Positions 38,638 through 47,182 of a stretch of 64,000 nt of DNA are shown here, piece by piece. The DNA comes from Verrucomicrobiota bacterium. Lineage in GTDB: Bacteria > Verrucomicrobiota > Verrucomicrobiia > Opitutales > Opitutaceae. Below the pieces are notes generated by a model. It was not told where the DNA came from, searched no databases, and saw only the letters and a program-made list of their open reading frames with translations. Numbering within the stretch: position 1 is the stretch's first letter; each line of letters begins with the position of its first letter. The translations under genes and the position numbers were made by a program. The DNA lies in assembly GCA_023457715.1 (NCBI GenBank), contig JAEWKR010000079.1, positions 1-64,000 of the forward strand, read 5' to 3'.

Positions 38638-39911
38638 TACGATACCGCCGGCTTCAGGGGGTTGCCCGCCTCGGGCAACTCGAACCAGAACGTGCTGCCT
38701 CGGCCCGGCACCGAATCGAAACCCACCGTGCCGCCCATCCGTTCGATCCCGCGATGGACAATGGCCAGGCCGATGCCCGTGCCGGGATATTCGCTGGCCG
38801 AATGCAGCCGCTCGAAGACCCGGAAAAGCTTCTCCCGGTGCTCGCCCGCAATGCCGATGCCGTTGTCCTCGACGGAAAGACGGACGCCCTTTTCCACCCG
38901 TGCCGCCATGATGCGCAGCACGGGCGCGCGTCCGGCCGGCATGAACTTGAGCGCGTTGTCGATCAGGTTGGTCACAATCTGCACCAGCGCCTGTTCGTGC
39001 CCGCGCACCGCCGGCAGGGGCCCGACCACCGTGACCTTCGCGCCTTTCTCGTGGATGACAAATTCCAGTCCGGCGATGGCTTCGTCCACGACGCGCCCCA
39101 GATTCACGGCGGACAGATCGTCGCCGACCGAGCGCATCCGGCTGTGCGCGAGCAGTCCGCGGATCAGCGCCTCCATCCGGTCGAGCGACGCGTTGGCCCG
39201 GGCCAGGTAGCCGCGGGCCTCCGGCGTCAACGCTCCGCCCTGCGCCGCCTCCAGCAGTTCGAGCATCCCCCGCAGCCCGCGCACCGGGGCGCGCAGGTCG
39301 TGAGAAACCGAATACGTGTACGCCTCCAGGTCCTGGTTCGCGCGGGTGAGCTCGCCGTTGCTGTGCTGCAGCTGCCGGATCGCCGCCTCGAGTTCCTCCT
39401 GCAGGATGGCGTTCTTCTGCAGCAGCCGCGCGTTCTCCTCCGCGGTGATCAGCTGGTCCTCGAGCTTCTGGATGAAGAGGGAGCTGTACTCGCGGAAGAA
39501 GCCCTCCTCGGGCTTCGCCGTCGGCGTCGCGATCTGGCCGACGCCGGCGCGATCGAGCACCCGCTGCAGGCGCGCGGCGAGTTTCTCTTCGTCGATTGGG
39601 CGCGTGATGAAATCGTCCGCGCCGAGGTTCTTCGCCTGCTCCTCGTCCTTCCGGGTGGCGTAGTTGGCCGTGTAGATCACGACCGGCGTCTGGCGCAGCT
39701 TCGGATCGGTCTTGAGCAGATAACAGAGCTGAAACCCGTCCATCTCGGGCATCAGCAGGTCGGTGACGACGAGGTCGAAGGACTGCCGTCGCATCTCATG
39801 CAGGGCGCGGACCCCGCTGTCCGCCGTCACCGCGTCCGCGTCCAGCACGCGAAGCTGTTCGCGCAGCAGGAGCCGGTTGTCCTCCCGGTCGTCGACAATG
39901 AGGACCTTCAT
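38637..39911 (-). CDS. receiver-histidine kinase hybrid
   Basis: A 424-residue cytoplasmic protein. The receiver domain comes first (residues 1-120; acidic pocket DDRED near 7-11, phosphoacceptor Asp51 in VVTDLLMP, Lys replaced by Arg in FITRPIDE), then a coiled coil (~145-190), a DHp domain with His in YSVSHDLRAP near 203, and a HATPase (NLIDNALKFMPAG, DNGIGIAGEHRE, GTGIGLAIVHRGIERMGG). The Thr/Arg-Pro end of the receiver departs from the usual KP. Such kinases resemble phytochrome-type kinases without the photosensory part. It is transcribed 61 bp downstream of the PAS kinase. Confidence 0.9.
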   Translation of the reverse strand: MKVLIVDDREDNRLLLREQLRVLDADAVTADSGVRALHEMRRQSFDLVVTDLLMPEMDGFQLCYLLKTDPKLRQTPVVIYTANYATRKDEEQAKNLGADDFITRPIDEEKLAARLQRVLDRAGVGQIATPTAKPEEGFFREYSSLFIQKLEDQLITAEENARLLQKNAILQEELEAAIRQLQHSNGELTRANQDLEAYTYSVSHDLRAPVRGLRGMLELLEAAQGGALTPEARGYLARANASLDRMEALIRGLLAHSRMRSVGDDLSAVNLGRVVDEAIAGLEFVIHEKGAKVTVVGPLPAVRGHEQALVQIVTNLIDNALKFMPAGRAPVLRIMAARVEKGVRLSVEDNGIGIAGEHREKLFRVFERLHSASEYPGTGIGLAIVHRGIERMGGTVGFDSVPGRGSTFWFELPEAGNPLKPAVS

Positions 39912-39972
39912 GCGTGGCTCCCGGTTGAGCGGCCGTTGTGGCGCGGTGGCGAAGAGGGCCGGGAATGGGAAC

Positions 39973-41538
39973 TCATGGCCACAGCCCCTGGTTGGCCGCC
40001 CGCGCGCCCTCGGGCGCGGATGCGGTGTCGCCGGCGTCCGGCGTGGCCGCGGGCAGTCGCAGGGTGAAACAGGACCCCTGGTCCACCGCGCTTTCCACGT
40101 CGATCGTGCCGCCCAGCAGACCGAGGAGCTTGCGTGAGAGGTACAACCCGAGCCCGGTGCCTTCGAAACGGCGACGGGCGGATCCCTCCACCTGCATGAA
40201 GGGTTGAAACAAGGTGCCCAACTTGTCCGCCGGAATGCCGATCCCCGTGTCGCGCACGCGCACGATCACGCCCGTGCCGTCGGCTTCGACGGCGGCGGCG
40301 ACGTGACCGCGCGGGGTGAATTTGACGGCATTGCCCAGCACGTTGAGCAGGACCTGAAGCAAGCGGGCCCGGTCCGTGCGAATCCGCGGCGTGGGCCCGA
40401 GTTCCAGGCGCAGCTCCAGCCGTTTTTGCGCCGCCTGGGGCTTCAGGGTTTCCACCGCCTCGGTGAGGACCCCGCCCACCGCCACGTCCTCCAGTTCCAG
40501 CTCCAGCTTGCCGGCTTCCATCCGCGAGAGGTCGAGCAGGTCGTTGATCAGGTGCAGCAGGTGCTTGCCCGACGTGCGGATCAACCCGATCTGATGCGAC
40601 TGATCGGGCGTCAACGAACCGCTGCGGCCGCTGCGCAGCACGGACGCGAACCCGATGATCGAGTTCAGGGGCGTGCGCAATTCATGGCTCATCATCGCAA
40701 TGAATTCGGACTTCATCCGGTCCGCGCGCTTCAACTCCTCGTTGGCCCGGGCCAGCTGTCGCACCGCCTCCACCTCCTTGGTGATGTCGCGGGCCACCTT
40801 CGAGGCGCCGACAATCCGGCCGCGGGGATCGGCGATGGGCGAGATGGTCAGCGACACCGGGAAGTGCTCGCCGTTCTTGCGCACCCGGATGGTCTGATAA
40901 TGGTCCACGCGTTCGCCGCGCCGCAGCCGCTCGAGAATGCGCGGCTCCTCGTCCAGGCGGTCCGCCGGGAAAAGCTTCGCCACCGGTTCGCCGATCATCT
41001 CGTCCGCCGTGTAGCCAAAGACCCGTTCCGCCCCTCGATTCCAGCTGGTGACCGTTCCGCTCAGGTCTTTGCTGATGATGGCGTCGTCCGAGGATTCGAC
41101 GATCGCCGCGAGCAGGGCCGCCTCCGCCGCCGATTGCTTCAGAAACGTGATGTCGCGGCAGATGGAGGACGCGCCGAGGAGCATTCCCGCTTCGTCGCGC
41201 AGGGCCGAGAACGTGAGCGACACCGGCACGCGCTGGCCATCGCGGCGGCAACGGACGGTCTCATAGTGGTCGATCCGCTCCTGCTGCTGGAGACGGCGCA
41301 TCAGTTCGTGGTGCTCGTCCACGAGCTCGGGCGGTACGAGTGCGACCACGGAATGGCCCACAATGTCCTCGGGGCGGTACCCAAACATCCGCGTCGCACC
41401 CGCATTCCAGCTGGTGACCGTGCCGTCCACCGACTGGCTGAGGATGGCGTCGTCCGACGAATCCACGATCGCCGAGAGCAGCAAGTGCGCAGGGAAGGCG
41501 TGGTGGACGGCAGCAGCCGCGTGGGACAAGAGAGTCAT
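39973..41538 (-). CDS. PAS-PAS histidine kinase
   Basis: A 521-residue cytoplasmic kinase from the ATG at 41538; a TTG two codons earlier is also possible. There are two consecutive PAS domains of nearly the same sequence (SSDDAILSQSVDGTVTSWN and SSDDAIISKDLSGTVTSWN), each ending in an RDIT motif, which points to internal duplication. The DHp His is in MSHELRTPLN near residue 283, and the ATPase motifs DTGIGIPADKLG and GTGLGLYLSRKLL follow. There is no membrane helix. It likely forms a pair with the downstream receiver-kinase. Confidence 0.92.
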   Translation of the reverse strand: MTLLSHAAAAVHHAFPAHLLLSAIVDSSDDAILSQSVDGTVTSWNAGATRMFGYRPEDIVGHSVVALVPPELVDEHHELMRRLQQQERIDHYETVRCRRDGQRVPVSLTFSALRDEAGMLLGASSICRDITFLKQSAAEAALLAAIVESSDDAIISKDLSGTVTSWNRGAERVFGYTADEMIGEPVAKLFPADRLDEEPRILERLRRGERVDHYQTIRVRKNGEHFPVSLTISPIADPRGRIVGASKVARDITKEVEAVRQLARANEELKRADRMKSEFIAMMSHELRTPLNSIIGFASVLRSGRSGSLTPDQSHQIGLIRTSGKHLLHLINDLLDLSRMEAGKLELELEDVAVGGVLTEAVETLKPQAAQKRLELRLELGPTPRIRTDRARLLQVLLNVLGNAVKFTPRGHVAAAVEADGTGVIVRVRDTGIGIPADKLGTLFQPFMQVEGSARRRFEGTGLGLYLSRKLLGLLGGTIDVESAVDQGSCFTLRLPAATPDAGDTASAPEGARAANQGLWP

Positions 41539-41890
41539 GATCAAGCAGGTACGCGCGTGGAGGGCGGGCAGCCGGCGAAACCCTTAGCATTATGCGGTCT
41601 TATGGGCGTGCCACTTTCTTCTGCGCTGCCGGCTCCCGATTGACAGCCCGGGAAATTTCTTAGGACGAGGTTCCTCTCGGCCCTCGCGTTGCCGAACCCT
41701 CGATTATCCGGAACGATTCAGTTAACCACGAATGGACACAAATCGACACGAATGAAGACCTGGGAAAACCATCACTTCCACGCAGGCACAAGACAGTGAG
41801 CGGGACTACGGACGGGCTGCATTCGAGTTTACTCTCCTATTCGTGTTCATTCGTGTCCATTCGTGGTTAATCCGTCTGCATAGTTCCGGA
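41539..41890. mobile_element. intergenic region holding 182-bp MITE-like element, copy 2
   Basis: The element itself occupies 41708-41889: CCGGAACGATTCAG at the left, CTGCATAGTTCCGG at the right, with TTAACCACGAATGGACAC mirrored by GTGTCCATTCGTGGTTAA. It has exactly the same length as copy 1 at 13664-13845 and differs at only a handful of bases. In 41539-41707 I see no gene or clear signal apart from the 5' end of the kinase transcript. Confidence 0.65.
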
Positions 41891-42802
41891 TTATCCGGCG
41901 AGCAACGCCGCCCCAAACACGCCGGCGCTGTCGCCGAGCTTGGGGGCCAGGAACTCGGTCCGCAGTTCCGGGTTGAACAGATGTTTGCGCACCTCCGCCC
42001 GCGTGGCCTCGGTGTAAAGTTCCGGCAGATTTCCGACGCCCCCGCCGATCACGACGGCATCAGGGTCGAGGATGTTGAGCACCGCTGCGATCGCCTCCCC
42101 AAAGCGGGCCTGCAGCCGCGCCAGCGTTTCCGCTGCCGCCGGCTCCCCCGCGCGCGCGCGCTCGGCGATCTCAGGCAAGCGGCGCGCTTCGCCGGTTTTC
42201 TCGCGATAGTACCGCTCCAGCGCGGGCCCGGCGCAGACCGTTTCAACGCACCCCAGCCGTCCGCAGTAGCACCGGGTGACTTCGCCGGGAATCGGATTAT
42301 GGCCCCATTCGCCGGCGATGCCGTGATGGCCGTGCAGCACGCGGCCGTGCACGACGACCCCGCCGCCGACGCCCGTGCCGAGAATGATGCCAAACACCAC
42401 CGGGCGCCCTTTGGCGGCGCCCATCGTCGCCTCCGCGAGCGCGAAGCAGTTGGCATCGTTGGCGAGCCGTGCCTCGACGCCGAGGGCGGCGGAAAGGTCG
42501 CGGGCAAAGGGTCGGCCATTGAGGCAGACGGTGTTCGAATTCTTCAGCAGGCCCGTGCTCGGCTCCGTCGCGCCGGGCGTGCCGATGCCGATGGCGCCGG
42601 GGCGCTTGAGTCCGGAGGTTGCCTCCAGTTGCTCCACCACCCGGCGGACCTGGGCCACGACGTGGTCGTAGCCCCGGCTCGACTCCGTCGGCAGGCGCAG
42701 CCGGTGGAGCGCCACGTGCGCCTCCTCGCCGGAGAGGATCGCGCCCTCGATTTTCGTCCCGCCCAGATCGATCCCCCAAAGTGTCTCGGTCGAAGTCGTC
42801 AT
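41891..42802 (-). CDS. ROK-family sugar kinase
   Basis: A 303-residue hexokinase-like protein that should phosphorylate glucose, fructose or N-acetylhexosamine with ATP. The phosphate-binding loop is LWGIDLGGTKIEG (residues 8-20), the catalytic Asp is in ANDANCFALAE near residue 115, and the ROK zinc site is CYCGRLGCVE near residue 178 after GHNPI. There is no DNA-binding domain, so it is an enzyme and not a repressor. The start is the ATG at 42802. No sugar transporter is beside it. Confidence 0.92.
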   Translation of the reverse strand: MTTSTETLWGIDLGGTKIEGAILSGEEAHVALHRLRLPTESSRGYDHVVAQVRRVVEQLEATSGLKRPGAIGIGTPGATEPSTGLLKNSNTVCLNGRPFARDLSAALGVEARLANDANCFALAEATMGAAKGRPVVFGIILGTGVGGGVVVHGRVLHGHHGIAGEWGHNPIPGEVTRCYCGRLGCVETVCAGPALERYYREKTGEARRLPEIAERARAGEPAAAETLARLQARFGEAIAAVLNILDPDAVVIGGGVGNLPELYTEATRAEVRKHLFNPELRTEFLAPKLGDSAGVFGAALLAG

Positions 42803-42812
42803 GCCCCGACGA

Positions 42813-42914
42813 AAGGGAAAAGCTGAAAAACGGAAATGCTGAAAAGCTGAAACCCGCGGTCTCAGCCTCTCAGCATTTCAGCGTTTCAGCGTTTCAGCGT
42901 TTCAGCTTTTCCGT
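42813..42914. repeat. mirrored 8-bp-period repeat (TTTCAGCG)
   Basis: GGAAAAGCTGAAAAACGGAA with GCTGAAAAGCTGAAA (42817-42852) is mirrored by TTTCAGCGTTTCAGCG units and TTTCAGCTTTTCC (42876-42912). It lies between two co-directional leftward genes and reaches to 3 bp before the stop of the SPW gene. Confidence 0.85.
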
Positions 42915-42916
42915 AA

Positions 42917-43300
42917 TCACATCCGCGCCGGCGTGCCCGGGAGGTGGTGATGGTGATCGACCTCGCTGTCGGACCGGCGCGTCATCATCACGGCGCCGAT
43001 CTCGAGCAGACCCACGACCAGGTGCGGCACCCACACGCGTTCCGAGAACTGGAACAACCACGGCGACAGCGCCAACAGGATGCCCGCCATCACGTCGAGA
43101 CCCAGGTGAGCTTTGAACGGCAGGACCTTGAACAGGCCCAGCTCATAATTCGTGAGCAGGCTGTAGATGATCGTGGACACGCCGAGGATGACCGGCAGTC
43201 GCGCTTCGATCCCACCGTTGTCGAAGCCAAAGATCTTCGGCGCAAGGATCAGGGCGATCCCGACAATGTAATCTAGAAAACCATGTGTGCGTCTATTCAT
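42917..43300 (-). CDS. SPW-repeat membrane protein
   Basis: A 127-residue protein from the ATG at 43300 with four hydrophobic helices. The second half carries ALSPWLFQFSERVWVPHLVV, the SPW motif of the pfam SPW repeat; the first half has the related LAPKIFGF. The C terminus is cytoplasm-like and His-rich (DHHHHLPG). The role is unknown. A longer frame upstream would add an unconvincing basic leader. Confidence 0.8.
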   Translation of the reverse strand: MNRRTHGFLDYIVGIALILAPKIFGFDNGGIEARLPVILGVSTIIYSLLTNYELGLFKVLPFKAHLGLDVMAGILLALSPWLFQFSERVWVPHLVVGLLEIGAVMMTRRSDSEVDHHHHLPGTPARM

Positions 43301-43514
43301 GATACACCCACTGTACGTGCCCCCGGGCGGTCGGGTATGCGAGCCTCGCCCCAACCTGGGCCCCGGGAAATCTCCCCCGAACCCCCGCGATGCCCGCCTT
43401 GGAGGGTGTTACAGGGATTGGAGGGCAAGCGGATGCGGGAGGGCACGAAGCTGCGAACCGCCGACCGCACACGCAGGCTTGAAACACCCCGGGACGGCCC
43501 GTAGCGCTAATGCC

Positions 43515-43883
43515 GTGGCCGACCCTTCCGCGACTGACCCCGACAAACTGGCTGAACTGCTGCGCGGTTTTCCGCCGGCCACGGTGCAGGCGTGCGCTGA
43601 CTTCGAGGCCACGCGCAGCGACGAGGCGTTCGAACGCGCGTTCGCCGGCCTGATCGAACACCATCTCCGCCAGCCACCCGCGCGGCCGGTGGGCGAGCTG
43701 CCCGGATCCACTCTCCTGGTGGCCGATCTGGGCCTCGATTCGCTCACCCTCGTCGAAATGGCCTTCCTGCTCGAAGACCTCTTCGGCACCAAGCTGCCCC
43801 ACGACGAGTTCGTGAAGGTCCAGACGCTCGACGACCTGCGCGGGCTCCTCCGCCGCAGCCTGGACCCGGCGTCCTCCTCATGA
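43515..43883 (+). CDS. acyl carrier protein
   Basis: A 122-residue protein from the GTG at 43515 (the frame extends further upstream without a motif). The C-terminal ~80 residues are an ACP with the phosphopantetheine attachment Ser in DLGLDSLTLVEM (residue ~78); the N-terminal ~40 residues are a helical extension. It is coupled (4-bp overlap) to a ketosynthase, so it most likely serves a dedicated small acyl pathway and not bulk fatty acid synthesis, since no fabD, fabG or fabZ lies nearby. Confidence 0.85.
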   Translation: MADPSATDPDKLAELLRGFPPATVQACADFEATRSDEAFERAFAGLIEHHLRQPPARPVGELPGSTLLVADLGLDSLTLVEMAFLLEDLFGTKLPHDEFVKVQTLDDLRGLLRRSLDPASSS

Positions 43884-45148
43884 GCGGCGGGCGCCGCCGG
43901 GTCCTCATCACCGGCCTGGGTTTCATCACGAGCATCGGCAACGATCGCGCCGCGGTCAGCGCCAGCCTGCGTGCCCTCCGGCACGGCCTCGAACGTCATG
44001 ACTTCATGCCCGGGGTGGCCCTGCCGGTGAAGGTGGCCGGCACGCTCAAGGAGTTCGATACGCGCGCCGACCATTACGCCGGCTGGCGGTGGCCGTCGCG
44101 CTACACCCTGCCGCGCGAGCTGCTCCGCAGCCTTCCCCCGCACGGCGTCTACGCAGCCTGCGCGTTGCAGCAGCTGATCGCGGACGCCCACCTGCAGCCC
44201 GACCACCTGGCCAGTGAAAGGACGGGGTTGTTCACCGCCTCGGCCGGTTCACCGTTTCTCCAACGCACCTTCCTGAATCAGACCTACGCGTCGCAGGGGG
44301 AACGCGTCCATCCCATGGGCGTGGTGAGCACGATCGCGGGCACCCTCAGCTTCAATCTCGCCACGCTCTACGGCGTGCGCGGCGCGGTCTGCGGCTTTGT
44401 CTCCGCCTGCGCCTCCACCGCCCATGCCATCGGCTACGCCATGGACGAGATCATGCTCGGACGGCTCGATCGCGTGGTGGTGGTCGGCGGCGAGGACCTG
44501 ACGACCGACTCCACCTACTCGTTCCACGGCATGCGCGTGCTGTCCCGCAACCCGGATCCCGGCAGCGCCTCGCGGCCGTTCGACTCCGCCCGCGACGGCT
44601 TCGTCGGCACCGGCGGCGCCGCCGCGCTTCTGCTCGAGTCGGCCGAGGCCGCCGCCGGCCGTGGGGCCGTTCCCTACGCCGAGCTGCTGGGCTGGGGACA
44701 GTCCGCCGACGGCTGCAATCTCGCCCAGTCGGATCCCGACGGTCGCGGGCTCGCGCTCGCCATCACGCGCGCGCTGCAGGCGGCCGGGACCGCGCCCGCG
44801 CAGGTCGATTACGTCAACGCCCACGCGACCTCGACCCCTGCCGGCGACCGTTCCGAGGCGCGCGCGCTGCAGGCCGTCTTCGGCGCGCACGGGCTCCGGC
44901 CCGCCGTCAGCAGCACCAAGGCCCTCACCGGTCACGGTCTGTCCATGGCCGCGGCGATGGAAACCGGTTTCTGCGCGCTCGCCCTCAAGGAGGGGTTCAT
45001 TCCCGGCCAGGCCCACCTCGTGACCCCCGATCCCGATGCGGCCGCCCTCCGCCTCCCCCGCGCGACCCTCGACCAGGCGCCGCGCATCGTGCTCAAGAAC
45101 AGCAGCGGCTTCGGTGGCAGCAACGTGGCGCTGGTGCTGGGGGTGTAG
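43880..45148 (+). CDS. beta-ketoacyl-ACP synthase (KAS II-like)
   Basis: A 422-residue condensing enzyme of the thiolase fold. The active-site Cys is in VSACASTAHAIGYA near residue 177, the two His are in VNAHATSTPAGD near 316 and KALTGHGLSMA near 352, and a C-terminal NSSGFGGSNVALV closes the domain. All catalytic residues are kept. It overlaps the ACP gene by ATGA. Pathway unknown; a fatty-acyl, aryl-polyene-like or lipid-tail precursor for the surface cluster is possible but not shown. Confidence 0.9.
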   Translation: MSGGRRRVLITGLGFITSIGNDRAAVSASLRALRHGLERHDFMPGVALPVKVAGTLKEFDTRADHYAGWRWPSRYTLPRELLRSLPPHGVYAACALQQLIADAHLQPDHLASERTGLFTASAGSPFLQRTFLNQTYASQGERVHPMGVVSTIAGTLSFNLATLYGVRGAVCGFVSACASTAHAIGYAMDEIMLGRLDRVVVVGGEDLTTDSTYSFHGMRVLSRNPDPGSASRPFDSARDGFVGTGGAAALLLESAEAAAGRGAVPYAELLGWGQSADGCNLAQSDPDGRGLALAITRALQAAGTAPAQVDYVNAHATSTPAGDRSEARALQAVFGAHGLRPAVSSTKALTGHGLSMAAAMETGFCALALKEGFIPGQAHLVTPDPDAAALRLPRATLDQAPRIVLKNSSGFGGSNVALVLGV

Positions 45149-45151
45149 GGC

Positions 45152-45188
45152 CGCTGGTTTTGGGTTTTGGGTTTTGGGTTTTGGGTTA
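45152..45188. repeat. 7-bp-period repeat (TTTTGGG), single arm
   Basis: Four to five GGTTTTG heptads lie in a 37-bp gap between convergent genes, ending in GGGTTA where the TAA stop of the leftward gene is formed (45186-45188). The mirrored arm is absent. Confidence 0.8.
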
Positions 45189-45926
45189 CTCGCTTCCTCT
45201 TCCTCGTCTCGACCTGACGACGACGGCGCGGACGAACCGGGGCAGCCACAGGAGGAAAACGGTGCCCTGGTACGCCGCCAGGCCGATCATGAACCAGGCG
45301 GGACGACCCCAGGCCGCCAGCGCGAGCAGCCCGCCGAAGGCTGCCGTGTGCTCGATCACCTTCGGCCACCACGCGAACCGGCTCGCCTGCACCGCCGGTG
45401 GCGTCCAGCGCACGCGCTCTGCGCACGCCTGGTCGAAATTATCCTCCAGGCTGCGCTGACCGACGAACAGCAACGCCATCGCGAGCCCGATCACGACCGA
45501 GTGTTCGGCCGCCCAGCTGCCCTCACCCCGCCCCACGACCCCGGCGGCGAGGAAATAAAACGTCCAGAAAATCTGGGTACAGAAACCCTCCAGCAGCTGG
45601 CCCACCGGCGAGAAGCGGCGGGTGGTGCGCGCCAGGTTCCCGTCCACGCAATCCAGGACCTGGATCGCCAGCGCGAGCGTCACCACCGCGGCCGCGCCCG
45701 GCCAGCCGCCGGGCCAGGCGACCGCCGGGAGGGCCAGCGCCAGCACGAGCTGGAGGCCGCAGACGCCGTCGGCGGTCCACCCGAGCCGCAAAAAGAGGGG
45801 CGTGACGTAGAACGAGAGGGGGCGATAGCACCAGTACGCGAGCCGCTCGCCGTCGCGCTCCTCCGCCGCTTTTTCCGCGGTGTAGCTCGCGCGCACCCGC
45901 TGCAGTTCCTCGCGGTAGGAGCCCAT
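45186..45926 (-). CDS. CDP-alcohol phosphotransferase-like membrane protein, atypical motif
   Basis: A 246-residue protein from the ATG at 45926 with about six hydrophobic segments. The CDP-alcohol phosphatidyltransferase motif is recognisable as DCVDGNLAR (near residue 92) followed by a Gly eight residues later, but the canonical continuation G-x3-D-x3-D reads G-QLL-E-GFC-T: the third Asp is Glu and the fourth, catalytic-base position is Thr. The family transfers phospho-alcohols from CDP-linked donors onto lipids. Here it may be inactive, or tuned to another donor. It lies 2 bp downstream of a glycosyltransferase gene. Confidence 0.8.
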   Translation of the reverse strand: MGSYREELQRVRASYTAEKAAEERDGERLAYWCYRPLSFYVTPLFLRLGWTADGVCGLQLVLALALPAVAWPGGWPGAAAVVTLALAIQVLDCVDGNLARTTRRFSPVGQLLEGFCTQIFWTFYFLAAGVVGRGEGSWAAEHSVVIGLAMALLFVGQRSLEDNFDQACAERVRWTPPAVQASRFAWWPKVIEHTAAFGGLLALAAWGRPAWFMIGLAAYQGTVFLLWLPRFVRAVVVRSRRGRGSE

Positions 45927-45928
45927 GG

Positions 45929-47077
45929 TCACAACGCCCCGGCGGTTCTCGCGCGGGCCTGGATTTTTGCCAGCCAGTAGCCGGCGGTCAGCTTTTCGCG
46001 CATCGCCGCGTCGAAGCGCCCGGCCCGTTCGTCCTGCCAGCGCCGCAGCGCCGGCTCGTCGATCTCGTCCCATTCCCGGACCACCACCACGGGCAGTCCT
46101 TCGTCTTCGTAGAGCGGATCCAGCGTCGAGCGGCGGACAATCGGGATGCACCCGAGGACCAGCGCCTCCCAGGTCCGGAAGCAATCGAGGCCGTTGCCGC
46201 GCGGCGACACCTCGAACGCGTAGTCCCGATGCGCCTCCCAGCATTCCCGCTGGGGCAGTCGCCGCCGCACGAACGTGCACGCCGGCTGCGCGGAAAGCGT
46301 CCGCACCGCCGCCGCGCGCTCCGGCAGCGCGCTCACATCCGCCGCCACGATCTTCTGGTTCTGGTGAAACGTGCAGAGCGCGCGGGGCGGGCGCGATCGG
46401 TTGGGCGGCAGGCCACGCGCCACGTCCTGAAGCAGCCGCTGGTCGCCGATATCGTTGCGCGCGAGGGAGGGGTCGAAGGGCGTTCGCCGCATTGCCATCG
46501 TGATCAGGAACCCGAGTCGCTTTTCCAGCTTGGTGTAGACCGGATTGTCGCAGCCGATGGGTATCCGGGTGAGCCGGGGATGCCGGCCCTCGAGGTCGCA
46601 GTTCTGGGCGAACCAGTGGATCAGCCGCGGGTGCTCGAGCAGGGAACGATGCGCCTGCATCGGAGCGGCATCCGAGTCGCCCGTCACGAGCACAAAGGGA
46701 TGGCGGAGCTGCGGGAGCAGTTCCGCCACAAACGCCTCCAGCAGGTCGGTCTTGACGTGAATCGTCGCGCCCGGCCGCAACCGCGCCGCCGCCGGCCGGA
46801 GGGCCGCGACGGGGCGGGCGGGACGTCCTTCCGCCTGCACGTTGGTCCCGAAATCGACCACCAGATCGCACGCCTCCCGCAGCGCCTCGCTGTGCACGAG
46901 GTGCTCCGGCAGCCCCGCGGGACAGTGACAACGCCCCGTGCCGGCCGCCGTCTCCGCGTTTCCATGACGCCAGTCTCCCCAGGTCCGGGCCGCGCGCCGC
47001 GTCACCGCCTGCAACGCCGACTCGCAACGCAACGCCGCCCGTCGGGCGTATCCGGGAGTGGAGTTCGACGCGGGCAT
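45929..47077 (-). CDS. exostosin-like glycosyltransferase
   Basis: A 382-residue protein from the ATG at 47077 (13 codons shorter than the full frame). The C-terminal third has the family pattern FEVSPRGNGLDCFRTWEALV, then GCIPIVRRSTLDPLYEDEGL, i.e. the nucleotide-sugar site of exostosin-type GTs in which a conserved Glu precedes GCIPIV. No membrane helix is visible. It precedes the CDP-alcohol phosphotransferase-like gene by 2 bp, probably as an operon, and is divergent from the ABC exporter. Confidence 0.7.
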   Translation of the reverse strand: MPASNSTPGYARRAALRCESALQAVTRRAARTWGDWRHGNAETAAGTGRCHCPAGLPEHLVHSEALREACDLVVDFGTNVQAEGRPARPVAALRPAAARLRPGATIHVKTDLLEAFVAELLPQLRHPFVLVTGDSDAAPMQAHRSLLEHPRLIHWFAQNCDLEGRHPRLTRIPIGCDNPVYTKLEKRLGFLITMAMRRTPFDPSLARNDIGDQRLLQDVARGLPPNRSRPPRALCTFHQNQKIVAADVSALPERAAAVRTLSAQPACTFVRRRLPQRECWEAHRDYAFEVSPRGNGLDCFRTWEALVLGCIPIVRRSTLDPLYEDEGLPVVVVREWDEIDEPALRRWQDERAGRFDAAMREKLTAGYWLAKIQARARTAGAL

Positions 47078-47182
47078 CGGCGGGTCACGCTGGGGACACC
47101 GCCCGCCGGCTGTCAAACCCGGCCCGGCCGGCCGTCAATTCGGCTCGCCTCGGCGGCGGGCCCGTCGCCACGCTCGCCGCCG

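Noticed and set aside
46229..47182. Long N-terminal extension of the ABC exporter frame
   Set aside because: It is antisense to the exostosin-like gene; the exporter family begins at MNLWRILLRYG (47183).
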